Shown: one piece after another, positions 25,885 to 34,328 of the stretch
Numbering within the stretch: the first letter of the stretch is position 1
Layout of the letters: every line of letters begins with the position of its first letter
Assembly: GCF_030269305.1 (NCBI RefSeq)
Contig: NZ_BSTC01000003.1
Coordinates: 372,001 to 436,000 of the forward strand
DNA length: 64,000 bases
Reading direction: 5' to 3'
Source of the DNA: Kineosporia sp. NBRC 101731
GTDB lineage: Bacteria; Actinomycetota; Actinomycetes; Actinomycetales; Kineosporiaceae
Program-made: the position numbers and the translations under genes
The notes under the pieces: model-generated
What the model saw: the letters and a program-made list of their open reading frames with translations, nothing else
Told to the model about the DNA's origin: nothing
Database searches by the model: none

Positions 25885-28356
25885 ATGAGCAGGACAGGGA
25901 CCAGGATGGCAACACGAGCAGCGGCAGGCCAGGCGGCAGGCCAGGCGGCGGCTGACCGGGCGGCGGCAGGCCAGGCGGCAGCGGCCCAGTCCGCATCAGA
26001 CCAGGCAGCGGCGACCGAGTCAGCGGCGACCAGGGCAATGGCGACACGGGCGATGGTCACACCAGCGGCACGGGGCGATCGGGTCACGTCGGGTGAGGCT
26101 CCCGACCGGTCCATTGATCAGGAAGACGCGCAGAGTGGTGGCCGGGGGTGGCGTCCTTACAGGTGGACGCCGGCCGGCATCGCCGAGCGTCCGGAACTGA
26201 TCCGGCGGTTGCGGATCTCGCGGGCCGCAGCACTCTGGACGGCACTGGCCGGGATTGTGCTGGTGGCCTTGCTCTGGCCGGAGATGCGTTCGCCGGTGCG
26301 GGGTTTTGTGAAGATCTACGGGTTGTTCATTGTCGGGTTCCTGATCGCTGTCACCCGCACGATGCGATGGATCACGGCAGCGCGCATGTTCGCGCTCGCG
26401 CTGCTCTGGTCGCTGGCGGCCGTGGTGGCGCTGCTCGTGCTGTTCCCGGACGGTCCGGCCACCTCGACGACCGCTCTGGCGGAGGAATCGCTGAAACTTG
26501 CGCCCGTGGCCGCGATGGCTCTCGCGGTGCCCCGGCGGGCGCGGCAGTTCTCGGTGAGCGACTGGCTGCTTCTGGGTTTTACCGCCGGGCTCGCGTTCCA
26601 GGCGGTGCGTGAGATGGCGCACGAGGTGTCCGGGGCGGACGGCCAGGGCACTCAGTTCGTGTCCACGGCGATCGTCACGGCCGCGGTCGGGACGGCGATC
26701 GTGGTGTGGCGCCGGGCCGCGGTCAGCTCCGGTGCGGGCGCGGTGGCGCTGCGCGGTATCGCGCTCGCCGCGCCGGTTCTGGTGGGGTGGTTGGCGGTAT
26801 CCGGCCGCATGGTGGGCGTTCCGGCCGGCGCGACGGCGTCGGTTCCGCTCCCGCTGCGGTGGGGTCAGCAGGTGGTCGAGGCCCTGCCTCTGCACGAGAG
26901 TCTTCCGCCGGCGGCGCTGCTGGCCGCGGTACTGGTGCTCGTCCTGCTGGTCGACGCCCGGCATTTGCTGGCCGTTGACGCCCGGCGCGGCGACCTGACC
27001 ATCCTGCCCGTGCCCTGGCTGGCCGTCTGGTGGACCCACGCGTGGTCGTCCCGTCTGGTCTTCGAGAGCCGCCCGGATTCCGCCGACCAGGATGCGGATG
27101 GTGCGGACGCGTCGAAGGGTGACGCCGATCCCGGGCGGAGTGGTGCCGGGGTGAGTGGTGCCGGGGTGAGCGGCGCTGGGGTGAGTGGTGCCGGGGGCGG
27201 CGAGTTCTGGGCCGGCGACTCCGGGGGGAATGGCGGAGGGCGCCGGATGTCCCGGGCTGCGTCTCGGAAGAGGGGCGTCTCGCGGAGTTCGGGAGGTGAG
27301 GTTCTGGGGGTGGCGGGCCGGGCGGTTGCCGAGGTCTGGCGCACGCTGGTGGTCGCCGCCTGTGCACTGGTGGCCTATGCGTCGCGGGACCGGGTGGTGG
27401 TCCTGGCCGCGCACGCCGGCGCGACGGGGGAGTCCCGGCTGACCCGACTGGTGCGGGGCCGGGCCGGGGCGGAGATGGTGCGTCACGCGCGCCGGGAGGC
27501 GTTCACCACCCAGGCCGGTCCCGGTGGATCGCGGGCCGTTCCCGGCTGGCGGGTGTGTGCTGCGGTACTGCTGATGATGCTGCTGGCCGGGGCGTGGCTG
27601 GCCGGAGGGTGGCCGCCCGGACCGGACGGCGGGGGGTCAGCAGGTGATCTCGGGGGCTGGTGGTCCGGGCTGACGGTGTGGCAGCAGCTGATGGTGATCG
27701 GCGGGTTGATCGCGCTGGCCGGGCTGTCGGCCGGGTCGCTCGGGCAGGCTTTCGGAGTGTCCGGGGCCGCGCCGTACCTGGCCTCGCACGGGCGCGGTGC
27801 TGCCACCTTCGTGCGCGATCCGCGGTCGGCGGTGCGGGCCTATCTGTCCCGGGTGACGCCGGGGGCGTTGCTCACCGACGGCGCCGAGCTCGCGCTGACG
27901 TTCGTCCCGGTCAATTTCGGCGGCGCTGTGCAGAACCGGGCGGTGCGCCTGACGGCCGAGGACTATCTGCACGCCTTCGATCTGGGCGGGGTCTCGGACT
28001 TCCTGGCCAAGGCCGAGGACTTCTCCGAGCTGGCCGCCCGGGCGATGCCCGAACACGGCTATCACGACGTGATCATCCAGGGCATGTCCACGGGGCTCGG
28101 GTTCAGCCACCGGGCCCTGGCCCGGCTGATCCTCAACGACGCGAACTACGGCGGCGGCCCGGTCCGGCTGGTCTCGGGCTCGGTCGGCGGGGTCGGGGCG
28201 GCCACGGCGCAGAACCTGGCGGACAAGCTCGGTGTCGAGGTGCTGGCACCTTCCGGCACGGTCTTCGCCTTCCGTTCGGGCCGGCTGGTGGTCGGGCCCT
28301 CACCGCTGACGATGTCGGGACGATGGATCCCCTTCCGGCCGGGAGCCTCACGATGA
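25885..28356 (+). CDS. Multi-domain membrane protein: PrsW-like core with toxin-like C-terminal domain
   Basis: 823 residues from the ATG at 25885 (a second at 25906); the open frame further upstream contains a dispersed repeat and is doubtful. Order: Ala/Gln-rich tail (about 8-50); eight or so membrane helices (about 115-365) with an EESLK motif near 200, like the EExxK of PrsW-type intramembrane proteases, and a following FQAVREMAHEV; a cytosolic linker with four SGAGV repeats (about 417-440); three more hydrophobic segments (about 485-620); and a soluble C-terminal domain (about 720-823) with DVIIQGMSTG, RLVSGSVGG, QNLADKLGVEVLAP and SGRWIPF. That last domain resembles the Cys/His domain ending many actinobacterial polymorphic toxins, but both catalytic positions appear replaced (Gln for His, Gly for Cys). 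It overlaps the next gene by ATGA. Confidence 0.75.
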   Translation: MSRTGTRMATRAAAGQAAGQAAADRAAAGQAAAAQSASDQAAATESAATRAMATRAMVTPAARGDRVTSGEAPDRSIDQEDAQSGGRGWRPYRWTPAGIAERPELIRRLRISRAAALWTALAGIVLVALLWPEMRSPVRGFVKIYGLFIVGFLIAVTRTMRWITAARMFALALLWSLAAVVALLVLFPDGPATSTTALAEESLKLAPVAAMALAVPRRARQFSVSDWLLLGFTAGLAFQAVREMAHEVSGADGQGTQFVSTAIVTAAVGTAIVVWRRAAVSSGAGAVALRGIALAAPVLVGWLAVSGRMVGVPAGATASVPLPLRWGQQVVEALPLHESLPPAALLAAVLVLVLLVDARHLLAVDARRGDLTILPVPWLAVWWTHAWSSRLVFESRPDSADQDADGADASKGDADPGRSGAGVSGAGVSGAGVSGAGGGEFWAGDSGGNGGGRRMSRAASRKRGVSRSSGGEVLGVAGRAVAEVWRTLVVAACALVAYASRDRVVVLAAHAGATGESRLTRLVRGRAGAEMVRHARREAFTTQAGPGGSRAVPGWRVCAAVLLMMLLAGAWLAGGWPPGPDGGGSAGDLGGWWSGLTVWQQLMVIGGLIALAGLSAGSLGQAFGVSGAAPYLASHGRGAATFVRDPRSAVRAYLSRVTPGALLTDGAELALTFVPVNFGGAVQNRAVRLTAEDYLHAFDLGGVSDFLAKAEDFSELAARAMPEHGYHDVIIQGMSTGLGFSHRALARLILNDANYGGGPVRLVSGSVGGVGAATAQNLADKLGVEVLAPSGTVFAFRSGRLVVGPSPLTMSGRWIPFRPGASR
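27139..27198 (+). repeat. 15-bp coding tandem repeat, four copies
   Basis: Four units of AGTGGTGCCGGGGTG (third and fourth with changes) encode SGAGV repeats in the flexible linker of the PrsW-like protein. Copy number could vary by slippage and alter linker length. Confidence 0.9.
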
Positions 28357-28739
28357 ACATCAGCAGAGCCGGGTTCTTCCGGGAACTTCCGCACGGCGAC
28401 CCGGACGGCGAGAGCCTGCGCGAGGCCGTGGAACGTGACACGGACCAGGACACCGCGAAGCTCCTGCGCTATCTGGAGGGAAACGTCGTCCTGGCGGCGA
28501 CGGCGGCCCTGGTCGACGATGTGCTCGACCCCACCGCCCGGGCCGTGGCCCCGCTCGAACTGGTCACCGACGGAGCCTGGGTCTGGCCCCGCGACCTGGC
28601 CTACTACGTCGAGAAGTACGACGCCGCGGTGCCGGCTACGTTCATCCTGCACCTGGAGCTGCGCAACTGGGTCCAGCCGCACCTCGACGAGAACGAGCTG
28701 CGGCAGGTGGAGGAGGCCTTCCTGGGACCCGATCACTGA
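28353..28739 (+). CDS. Immunity-like small protein coupled to the PrsW-like gene
   Basis: 128 residues, acidic and soluble. It contains FFRELPHGDPDGESL near the start and LVTDGAWVWPRDLAYYVEKY mid-protein. From memory, this pattern is found in small proteins encoded directly downstream of actinobacterial polymorphic toxins with the Cys/His C-terminal domain. The ATG overlaps the stop of the upstream gene (ATGA), so the two are translationally coupled. The likely role is to bind the C-terminal domain of the upstream protein, either as immunity or as a regulatory partner. The immunity reading is inference. Confidence 0.7.
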   Translation: MNISRAGFFRELPHGDPDGESLREAVERDTDQDTAKLLRYLEGNVVLAATAALVDDVLDPTARAVAPLELVTDGAWVWPRDLAYYVEKYDAAVPATFILHLELRNWVQPHLDENELRQVEEAFLGPDH

Positions 28740-28874
28740 GGACGGCCGGAATCCGGTCGGCCTCGGCCGAATGAGATCAGAGCGTCCAGCAACGACGAGG
28801 ACGCCGAACTCACCGTCGGAGGGCAGAGCGGGGACGCGGCGCTGGCGGCGGAGACGGTCGTGGAGGTTCCACCG

Positions 28875-30014
28875 TCACTCTTTCACCGACCCGAAAAAGC
28901 CAGTCAGATCGTCCGCAAGCAGTGCCGGCTCTTCGTGCGGGGCGAAGTGACCGCCGCGCGGCATGACCGTGTAACGGGTCAGGTGGTAGGTGCGCTCCAC
29001 CCAGCTACGCGGCGGCGGGGCGCCGAGATCACCCGGGAAAACAGCCACCGCAGTAGGAACCTCAACACGTAGCGGATGTGCTCCGGAGACTTGGGCGCTC
29101 TCGTAGTAAGGCCGGAACGAGGTCGATATCGTGTCGGTGAACCAGTACAGCGAGGCCTGGGTGAGCAGGAAGTCGTCGCTGAACCGGCTGGAGATCTCAC
29201 CGCCGCAGTCGCTCCAGGCCCGGTACTTCTCCAGGATCCAGGCGAGCAGGCCCGAGGGGGAATCGCCCAGCCCCTGGGCCAGGGTGAGCGGACGGGTGCG
29301 CTGCTGGTGGTTGTAGGCGCCCTCCTGCGCGTGCCAGGTCGCGATCGCCTCCAGGTAGGTCTGCTCTTCGGGAGTGAGGTTGTCGCGGGGAGTGGTGTCG
29401 ACGCTCAGCAGGTGAATGCCGACCACCGCCTCGGGATGGGCCTGGCCGAGCCGGCCGGTGACGCCCGCGCCGAGGTCGCCGCCGTGCGCGCCGTACCGCT
29501 CGAAACCCAGCTCGTCATGCATGAGCCGGTGCCACAGCTCGTGCGTGGGCAGGCTCCCGCCCGGGCGCTGGGGCGAGAAGGTGAAACCGGGCAGCGACGG
29601 CACGATCACCGTGAAGGCGTCCTGAGGGCCGCCACCGAACCGTGAGGGCAACGAAAGTCGTTGTGCCAGTTCGATCATCTCGAAGAATGTGCTCGGCCAG
29701 CCGTTGGTGAGCACCAGCGGCAGGGTGCCCTCCCGCTCCGCGTCGAAACGCAGGTAGTGCACGGGGGTGCCGTCAATATCGGCGAACCGGTGCGGTAGCT
29801 CGTTGATGGAGGCCTCGTGCCGGCGCCAGTCGTAGCCGTCGGCCCAGTACTCCACCAGGCGCCGCACCTCGTCGACGTCGGTGCCCGCCTCCCACGCATC
29901 CACCGGGAGGGATGTGGCCCACCGGGTCTTCCGCAGGCGCGCTCGCAGGTCGTCGAGCTCCGAGGAGCTCACTGCGAGCACGGGACGGACATCGGTCGGG
30001 GTCTTCTTCGTCAT
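28875..30014 (-). CDS. Epoxide hydrolase (EHN-type alpha/beta hydrolase)
   Basis: 379 residues. The N-terminal EHN segment has SELDDLRARLRKTRW and VEYWADGYDWRRHEASINEL. The alpha/beta hydrolase core has the oxyanion motif TNGWPSTF, the nucleophile in AHGGDLGAGV (Asp) and the catalytic His in GGHFAPHEEP, all as in microsomal-type epoxide hydrolases; the lid Tyr residues are plausible. The ATG at 30014 lies 7 nt after TTAAGT, a leaderless layout; GTG at 30023 is an alternative. It is divergent from a CGNR regulator, which probably controls it. Confidence 0.92.
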   Translation of the reverse strand: MTKKTPTDVRPVLAVSSSELDDLRARLRKTRWATSLPVDAWEAGTDVDEVRRLVEYWADGYDWRRHEASINELPHRFADIDGTPVHYLRFDAEREGTLPLVLTNGWPSTFFEMIELAQRLSLPSRFGGGPQDAFTVIVPSLPGFTFSPQRPGGSLPTHELWHRLMHDELGFERYGAHGGDLGAGVTGRLGQAHPEAVVGIHLLSVDTTPRDNLTPEEQTYLEAIATWHAQEGAYNHQQRTRPLTLAQGLGDSPSGLLAWILEKYRAWSDCGGEISSRFSDDFLLTQASLYWFTDTISTSFRPYYESAQVSGAHPLRVEVPTAVAVFPGDLGAPPPRSWVERTYHLTRYTVMPRGGHFAPHEEPALLADDLTGFFGSVKE

Positions 30015-30081
30015 CGACACCACTTAAACGTAAAGCCGGTGTCGTGAGCACGCAACACCGCTATGGACTTAAGCTGGTGTC
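30014..30081. promoter_or_regulatory. Divergent promoter with three related GGTGTC elements
   Basis: Three copies of a motif near TTAAG-n-GGTGTCG occur in 70 bp: one on the minus strand at the epoxide hydrolase start, and two on the plus strand (about 30029-30045 and 30068-30084), the last at the CGNR start. TTAAGT and TAAGCT double as -10 boxes 6-7 nt before the two start codons, so a CGNR-type regulator bound here would cover both promoters. Confidence 0.55.
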
Positions 30082-30588
30082 GTGAATCTGGTAATGGTCG
30101 AGCAGTTCCTCAACACGCTCGACGAGAGAACCTTCAGCCGGCACGGCGAGAACCATTTCGCCGCCGATGAGCTCACCTCGGTCGATGCGCTCGCGGCCTG
30201 GCTGGAGGCGCACGGCCTACCCTCGCCGGAACTGAGCGATTCCAGCCTGGCCACAGCCCTCACGCTGAGGGCGGCCCTGCGGGAGGTGGTCGCCGGTGAC
30301 GCCCCGACGGTCGGGCTCCTGGGATTTCCCCTGCGGATGGCCCCCGACGAGAGCGGAGAGTTGCGTCTCGTCGCGGACAGTGGCGTCGCTGGTCTCGACG
30401 TGATCATCGAGACCGTCGCGGTGGCGGTGGCCTCAGGGAGATGGAGCCGTCTGAAACTGTGCGCCTCGACAGACTGCCACTGGGCCTTCTACGACACCTC
30501 ACGCAGTGGCGGCGGCCGCTGGTGCTCGATGGAAGTGTGCGGCAATCGGCACAAGACGAGGACATATCGCAGGCGCCGGGCGGAGTAG
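30082..30588 (+). CDS. CGNR zinc-finger regulator
   Basis: 168 residues. The C-terminal zinc finger reads LCASTDCHWAFYDTSRSGGG, then WCSMEVCGNRHK, with the four Cys ligands; a basic tail follows (TYRRRRAE). The N-terminal ABATE-like domain covers about residues 1-120. Translation starts at a GTG 6 nt after a TAAGCT box (leaderless). It is divergent from the epoxide hydrolase with shared motifs in the gap, so it probably senses a toxic small molecule and controls that enzyme. Confidence 0.88.
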   Translation: MNLVMVEQFLNTLDERTFSRHGENHFAADELTSVDALAAWLEAHGLPSPELSDSSLATALTLRAALREVVAGDAPTVGLLGFPLRMAPDESGELRLVADSGVAGLDVIIETVAVAVASGRWSRLKLCASTDCHWAFYDTSRSGGGRWCSMEVCGNRHKTRTYRRRRAE

Positions 30589-30603
30589 GCGCGCGGGGGT
30601 GTT

Positions 30604-30699
30604 GTGGTGTGTGATGATTTCCCGACGTTCGTGCAGAGATTCGCGAACGTCGATGACGACGATGATGACCTGCAGAGAGCTATCGATGCAGTCCCGTAG
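30604..30699 (+). CDS. Possible 31-residue acidic peptide
   Basis: From GTG 30604 or 30607 the frame reads CDDFPTFVQRFANV, a run of six Asp, then LQRAIDAVP and a TAG. It lies just before the response-regulator gene. An inverted repeat (GACGTTCG/CGAACGTC) is embedded. There is no clear ribosome site. It may be a leader peptide or chance. Confidence 0.25.
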   Translation: MVCDDFPTFVQRFANVDDDDDDLQRAIDAVP

Positions 30700-30717
30700 T
30701 AAGGGCGTGTGTTGACG

Positions 30718-31158
30718 ATGAATTCAAGGCTCCCGGTCGTGTTGCTGGTCGAGGACGATCCCGGTGACGTTCTGATGGTGACCGAAGCGCTCGAGCGCAG
30801 TCAGCGCCCGCCGGTGCTCCACGTGGCCGGCGACGGGCAGGAAGCCCTGGACTTCCTGCGTCGCGGTGGTCCGGACGCCGACCGCCCCGACCTCATCCTG
30901 CTCGACCTGAACATGCCCCGTCTCGACGGACGTCAGGCCCTGGCCGCGATCAAGGGTGACGAGAGGTTCCGCGCGATTCCAGTCGTGGTGTTCACCACCT
31001 CCGACGCCGAGAGCGACGTGCTGGCCAGCTACCAGCGGCACGCCAACGCCTACGTCACCAAGCCGATGGACCTGGATGCCCTCGAGGCCGTGGTGGACCA
31101 GATCGGGCACTTCTACACCGGGGTGAGCGCACTCCTGCCGCCCCAGCGCAACGGCTGA
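30718..31158 (+). CDS. Stand-alone response regulator receiver (Rcp1-like)
   Basis: 146 residues, a single CheY-like receiver. The acidic pair is in VLLVEDDPGD, the phospho-acceptor Asp in DLILLDLNMPRLDG, the Thr in VVVFTTSDAESD and the Lys in AYVTKPMDLDAL. The ILLDLNMPRLDGRQ plus KGDERFRAIPVV pattern is that of Rcp1-type receivers that partner with phytochrome or hybrid kinases. GTG 30709 is an alternative start. No kinase gene lies nearby, so the partner must be elsewhere. Confidence 0.9.
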   Translation: MNSRLPVVLLVEDDPGDVLMVTEALERSQRPPVLHVAGDGQEALDFLRRGGPDADRPDLILLDLNMPRLDGRQALAAIKGDERFRAIPVVVFTTSDAESDVLASYQRHANAYVTKPMDLDALEAVVDQIGHFYTGVSALLPPQRNG

Positions 31159-31164
31159 GCTGGA

Positions 31165-32037
31165 TCAGGCCAGCCGCTCGCGCAGGAACTCGACGGTGAG
31201 ATCGAAAGCAGTGCGAGCAGTTTCCGGAGAACCCAGCCACAGGTGATCCGCGCCCTCGAGCAGACGCAGACGAACGTCCACCCGCTGGGCCCGAAGGGCG
31301 TCGGCCAGTCGCTCCGACTGCCGGTGCGGCACAAAACGGTCTGCCGTACCGTGGATCAGTAAGAACGGGGGCGCGTTCTCGTGCACCCGTGCCACCGGGG
31401 ACGCCTGAGCTGCCAGCTCAGGCACCTCGGCGGCCCGACCACCCAGCAGGGAAGCCTCGCGGGAGTCGGCGGCCGACGGATCGGTGACCGAGATACCCAG
31501 TTCGGCCGCGTCGGTGGGCAACCGGGCCAGGTCGGAGGGACCGTACCAGTCGACCACCGCGGCGACTCCCTCGGCGGTGAGCCCGAGCAGGGCAGCCAGG
31601 TGCCCGCCCGCCGACTCACCCCACACCGCGATCCGCCGCGGATCGATGCCCAGCTCGTCAGTGCGATCGCGCACCCAGGCCGCAGCGGCAGTGACATCGT
31701 CGAGCTGTGCCGGGAAACGCGCCTCCCCGGTCAACCGGTAGTCGACCGAGATCACCGCAAAACCCTTGCCCGCCAGTTGCTCCAGAGGTGACGGCAACCA
31801 GTCGGCATAGGTCGGCCCGACCGACGCCCGGCTGCCCACGTGCCAGCCGCCACCGTGCACGAAGATGACCGCGGGAACGGCCGCGCGGGTGTCGGGGCGA
31901 TACACATCCAGCAGGAGCGGCCGGAACCCGGGTACCGTCGCGTACTCGATGGCTCTCCAGAACCGCAGGTCGCCATTGCGGTGAGGGCGCATCAATGGTG
32001 GACGCCCACCTCCCCCCACCGGGGCCGCCTCAGTCAT
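31165..32037 (-). CDS. Alpha/beta hydrolase (BD-FAE/esterase-lipase type)
   Basis: 290 residues. The oxyanion motif is FVHGGGWHVG, the nucleophile is in WGESAGGHLAAL (Ser), and the acid and His are in IHGTADRFVPHRQSE and GADHLWLG. This is the esterase/lipase group related to bifunctional feruloyl/acetyl-xylan esterases. The ATG at 32037 overlaps the cupin stop by 8 bp, making it third in a unit after the antiporter relic and the cupin. The substrate is an unknown ester. Confidence 0.9.
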   Translation of the reverse strand: MTEAAPVGGGGRPPLMRPHRNGDLRFWRAIEYATVPGFRPLLLDVYRPDTRAAVPAVIFVHGGGWHVGSRASVGPTYADWLPSPLEQLAGKGFAVISVDYRLTGEARFPAQLDDVTAAAAWVRDRTDELGIDPRRIAVWGESAGGHLAALLGLTAEGVAAVVDWYGPSDLARLPTDAAELGISVTDPSAADSREASLLGGRAAEVPELAAQASPVARVHENAPPFLLIHGTADRFVPHRQSERLADALRAQRVDVRLRLLEGADHLWLGSPETARTAFDLTVEFLRERLA

Positions 32038-32581
32038 GGAGGTGGACGTCGTGGTGGAACTCGTTCCGGAACTGCTGCGCGGCGGCCCCGAGCTGTTCAC
32101 GGGACGGGATCAGCGGGACCGCCGGGGGCACACGCTCCTGCGTGCGCTCGCCGGCGGCGGCGAAGAACCGCTCGAAACCGCCCGTGTTCACGCCGAGTGT
32201 GCGGGCCCGGTGCGACTCGACCCGGAAGGAATGTTTGCGCCCCGCCGGCACGTATCCGAAATCGCCGGTGGTCAGCACCTTGTCGTGCCGGGTGCCGTCC
32301 AGGTCCTCGATGACGACACGCACCTTCCCGTCCAGCACGTAGAAGATCTCGTGGACGTCTGCGTGGGAGTGCACGGGAATGGCCTCGCCCCGGGGTGCCT
32401 CCATGGTGAACACCCCGAACTGGCCCTCGGTCTCGTCACCCGACAGCAGCACCGTGAACAGCTGGTCGAAGAGGTGGGCGCGCTCGCCCTCACCGGCTTC
32501 GAGGAAGTACGGCACCGGGCTGCCGGGCAGGGTGAAGGGCGGGTCCCCGCCGGTCGCTCGCTGGGTGAACTCCAGGGTCAT
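32030..32581 (-). CDS. Cupin-domain protein (quercetinase-like)
   Basis: 183 residues. The cupin core has PVHSHADVHEIFYVLDGKV (metal ligands His, His, Glu) and GDFGYVPAGRKHSFRVES (second His motif). The N-terminal PFTLPGSPVPYFLEAGEGER resembles quercetin 2,3-dioxygenase-like proteins. The ATG at 32581 follows GGGAGG and overlaps the stop of the antiporter remnant by 4 bp. The reaction is uncertain; a dioxygenase or sugar-modifying role is possible. Confidence 0.88.
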   Translation of the reverse strand: MTLEFTQRATGGDPPFTLPGSPVPYFLEAGEGERAHLFDQLFTVLLSGDETEGQFGVFTMEAPRGEAIPVHSHADVHEIFYVLDGKVRVVIEDLDGTRHDKVLTTGDFGYVPAGRKHSFRVESHRARTLGVNTGGFERFFAAAGERTQERVPPAVPLIPSREQLGAAAQQFRNEFHHDVHLHD

Positions 32582-33595
32582 CGTTGTCCTCCCGATGGTG
32601 GCGTCAGTGCCGCACCCAGCTTGCCCCAGGCACCTGATGATGTCCTGTGAGGAATCAGTTCGGCTGCTCCCGGCAGCGAGCCGGGTTCGCGGGGGAGCAG
32701 TGGCCCGGCCAGGGCTGTGGTGAAGAGAGCCATGATCACCATCATGGTGAACAGCTTCCCGTCCAGGACTCCCAGGCTGAGCGCGGCGTTGAGGATGATG
32801 AGCTCGGTCAGTCCCCGGGTGTTCATCAGCAGGCCCAGGATGCGGGCCTCCCGCCAGGGCAGCCCGAGCAGGCGGGCCGGTACCGTGGCACCGATCATCT
32901 TGCCGGCCGTGGCCACGACGAGGATCGCGGCAAGTTCCAGACAGTCTGCGCCGCCGAGACTTCCGAGGTCGACGCTGAGGCCGGTGACGATGAAGAACAC
33001 CGGCAGCAGAATGGTCGCGATGTGGTTCAGCGGGGTGGCCACGTGCTCGGCCAGGGCCCGGGCGGGCTCGCGGGGGGTGATGAAACCGAAGGCGAAGGCG
33101 CCGAAGATGGCGTGGATGCCGATCCAGGTGGTGGCGTACGCCGACAGCAGGGCCCCGGCGCACAGCACCACGAAAAGTGCCCTCCAGTAGCCGCGGTCGC
33201 TCATGTGGCCGACGAACCGGGCGAGCACGGGGCGCGCGACGGCAACCATGAACGCCACGTAGACGAACGACAGAACGGCGATCTGGATCAGATCGCCGGG
33301 CCGGCCCTCCACGCTCACCAGCGCCGAGACCCACGCCAGCAGACACCAGGCGAGCACGTCGTCCACTGCGGCCCCGGCCAGTGCCAGTGCCGCCACCCGG
33401 GTGTGCCCGAGGCGGTTGTCGCTGATGATGCAGGCTCGGCCCGAGGATGATGCCGGCGGCGATCTCCCCGATGACCGCCGGCTGCGGGAAGCACTGGACC
33501 AGCCGGCCCAGCACCACCCCGCTCAGGAGCACCACGGCGACGGCGGCCATCACGGTGGCGATGCGCAGATCGGCCGCGGTGGCGACACTGTTCAT
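32578..33595 (-). pseudogene. CPA2 cation/proton antiporter, broken by an internal deletion
   Basis: The N-terminus (from 33595) reads VVLLSGVVLGRLVQCFPQPA, VIGEIAAGIILGPSL, a proper CPA2/Kef start. At about 33430 the frame jumps: the following antiporter sequence (ISDNRLGHTRVAALAL, then AGAAVDDVLAWCLLAW) continues in another frame to 32578. Roughly 100 residues that normally lie between GPSL and the RxLxDxxL segment (helices 2-4) are gone. The C-terminal part could be translated from a GTG at 33396 but would be a stub lacking the first helices. It still overlaps the cupin gene by ATGA. Confidence 0.8.
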
Positions 33596-33681
33596 GCGCT
33601 CACTCCCCTTTCTGGAAGAGGCTTTCGGGCGATCAGCAGGGTTTCGGCGACGAGGTCGAGCATCCCCTCTAAACTCGTCGC

Positions 33682-34287
33682 GTGAATCCGGCGATGAGCG
33701 AAGACGACGCGAAGGTTCTCGCGCGCATCCGGCAGGGATCCCTGTACACCGAGTCAGAGGCCGCGTTTCTCGCTCCCCGGCGACGGGCCGACCTCATCTT
33801 CGACTACAACCAGACCAGGCCCGGTGATACCGACCGTCGCCGCAGCCTGCTCGAGCAGATCCTGGGTTCGGTCGGTGCCCGCACCGTTCTGCTGTCGCCC
33901 TTTCACGCCGGGTTCGGCAGCAACGTGCACATCGGCGACGACTTCTTCGGCAACGTCAACCTGACCTTCGTGGATGACGTGGAGATCCGCATCGGGAACG
34001 GCGTGATGATCGCCCCGGGCGTCACGCTGACCACCACCGGCCACCCCGTGCATCCCGGCCTGCGTGTCGTTTTCCGGCGCTTCTCCGAGCCGATCGTGCT
34101 CGAGGACAAGGTCTGGATCGGCAGCAACGCGGTGGTTCTGCCAGGGGTGCGGATCGGGTACGGATCGGTGATCGGTGCGGGCAGCGTGGTCACGCACGAC
34201 ATTCCACCCCTGAGCGTCGCGGTGGGGGTGCCGTGCCGGGTGATGCGAGCAATCACGGAGGACGACCTGCGAAGGGTTCCGGATTAG
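33682..34287 (+). CDS. Maltose/galactoside O-acetyltransferase family protein
   Basis: 201 residues, left-handed beta-helix acetyltransferase. The N-terminal Mac domain covers about 10-60 (YTESEAAFLAPRRRADLIFD, YNQTRPGDTDRR). The hexapeptide region has FHAGFGSNVHIGDDFFGNVN, TTTGHPVHPGLR (catalytic His) and VWIGSNAVVLPGVRIGYGSV. It moves acetyl from acetyl-CoA to a sugar. The GTG at 33682 lies 6 nt after TAAACT (leaderless). A paralogue follows at 34329. Confidence 0.92.
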   Translation: MNPAMSEDDAKVLARIRQGSLYTESEAAFLAPRRRADLIFDYNQTRPGDTDRRRSLLEQILGSVGARTVLLSPFHAGFGSNVHIGDDFFGNVNLTFVDDVEIRIGNGVMIAPGVTLTTTGHPVHPGLRVVFRRFSEPIVLEDKVWIGSNAVVLPGVRIGYGSVIGAGSVVTHDIPPLSVAVGVPCRVMRAITEDDLRRVPD

Positions 34288-34328
34288 GCTCAGGGGCGTT
34301 CCGGCGCAGCAGTCATCAGGGAGAAACA

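Noticed and set aside
24815-26047. A 410-residue minus-strand frame
   Set aside because: It overlaps the SDR gene in another frame, is Pro/Arg-rich, and lacks a ribosome site. The similarity of part of it to a frame near 22700 is due to the 60-bp DNA repeat.
32030-33595. A single 521-residue protein joining an antiporter start to a cupin
   Set aside because: The middle third is GC-bias gibberish. The real antiporter frame continues separately and the cupin has its own ribosome site and ATG at 32581.
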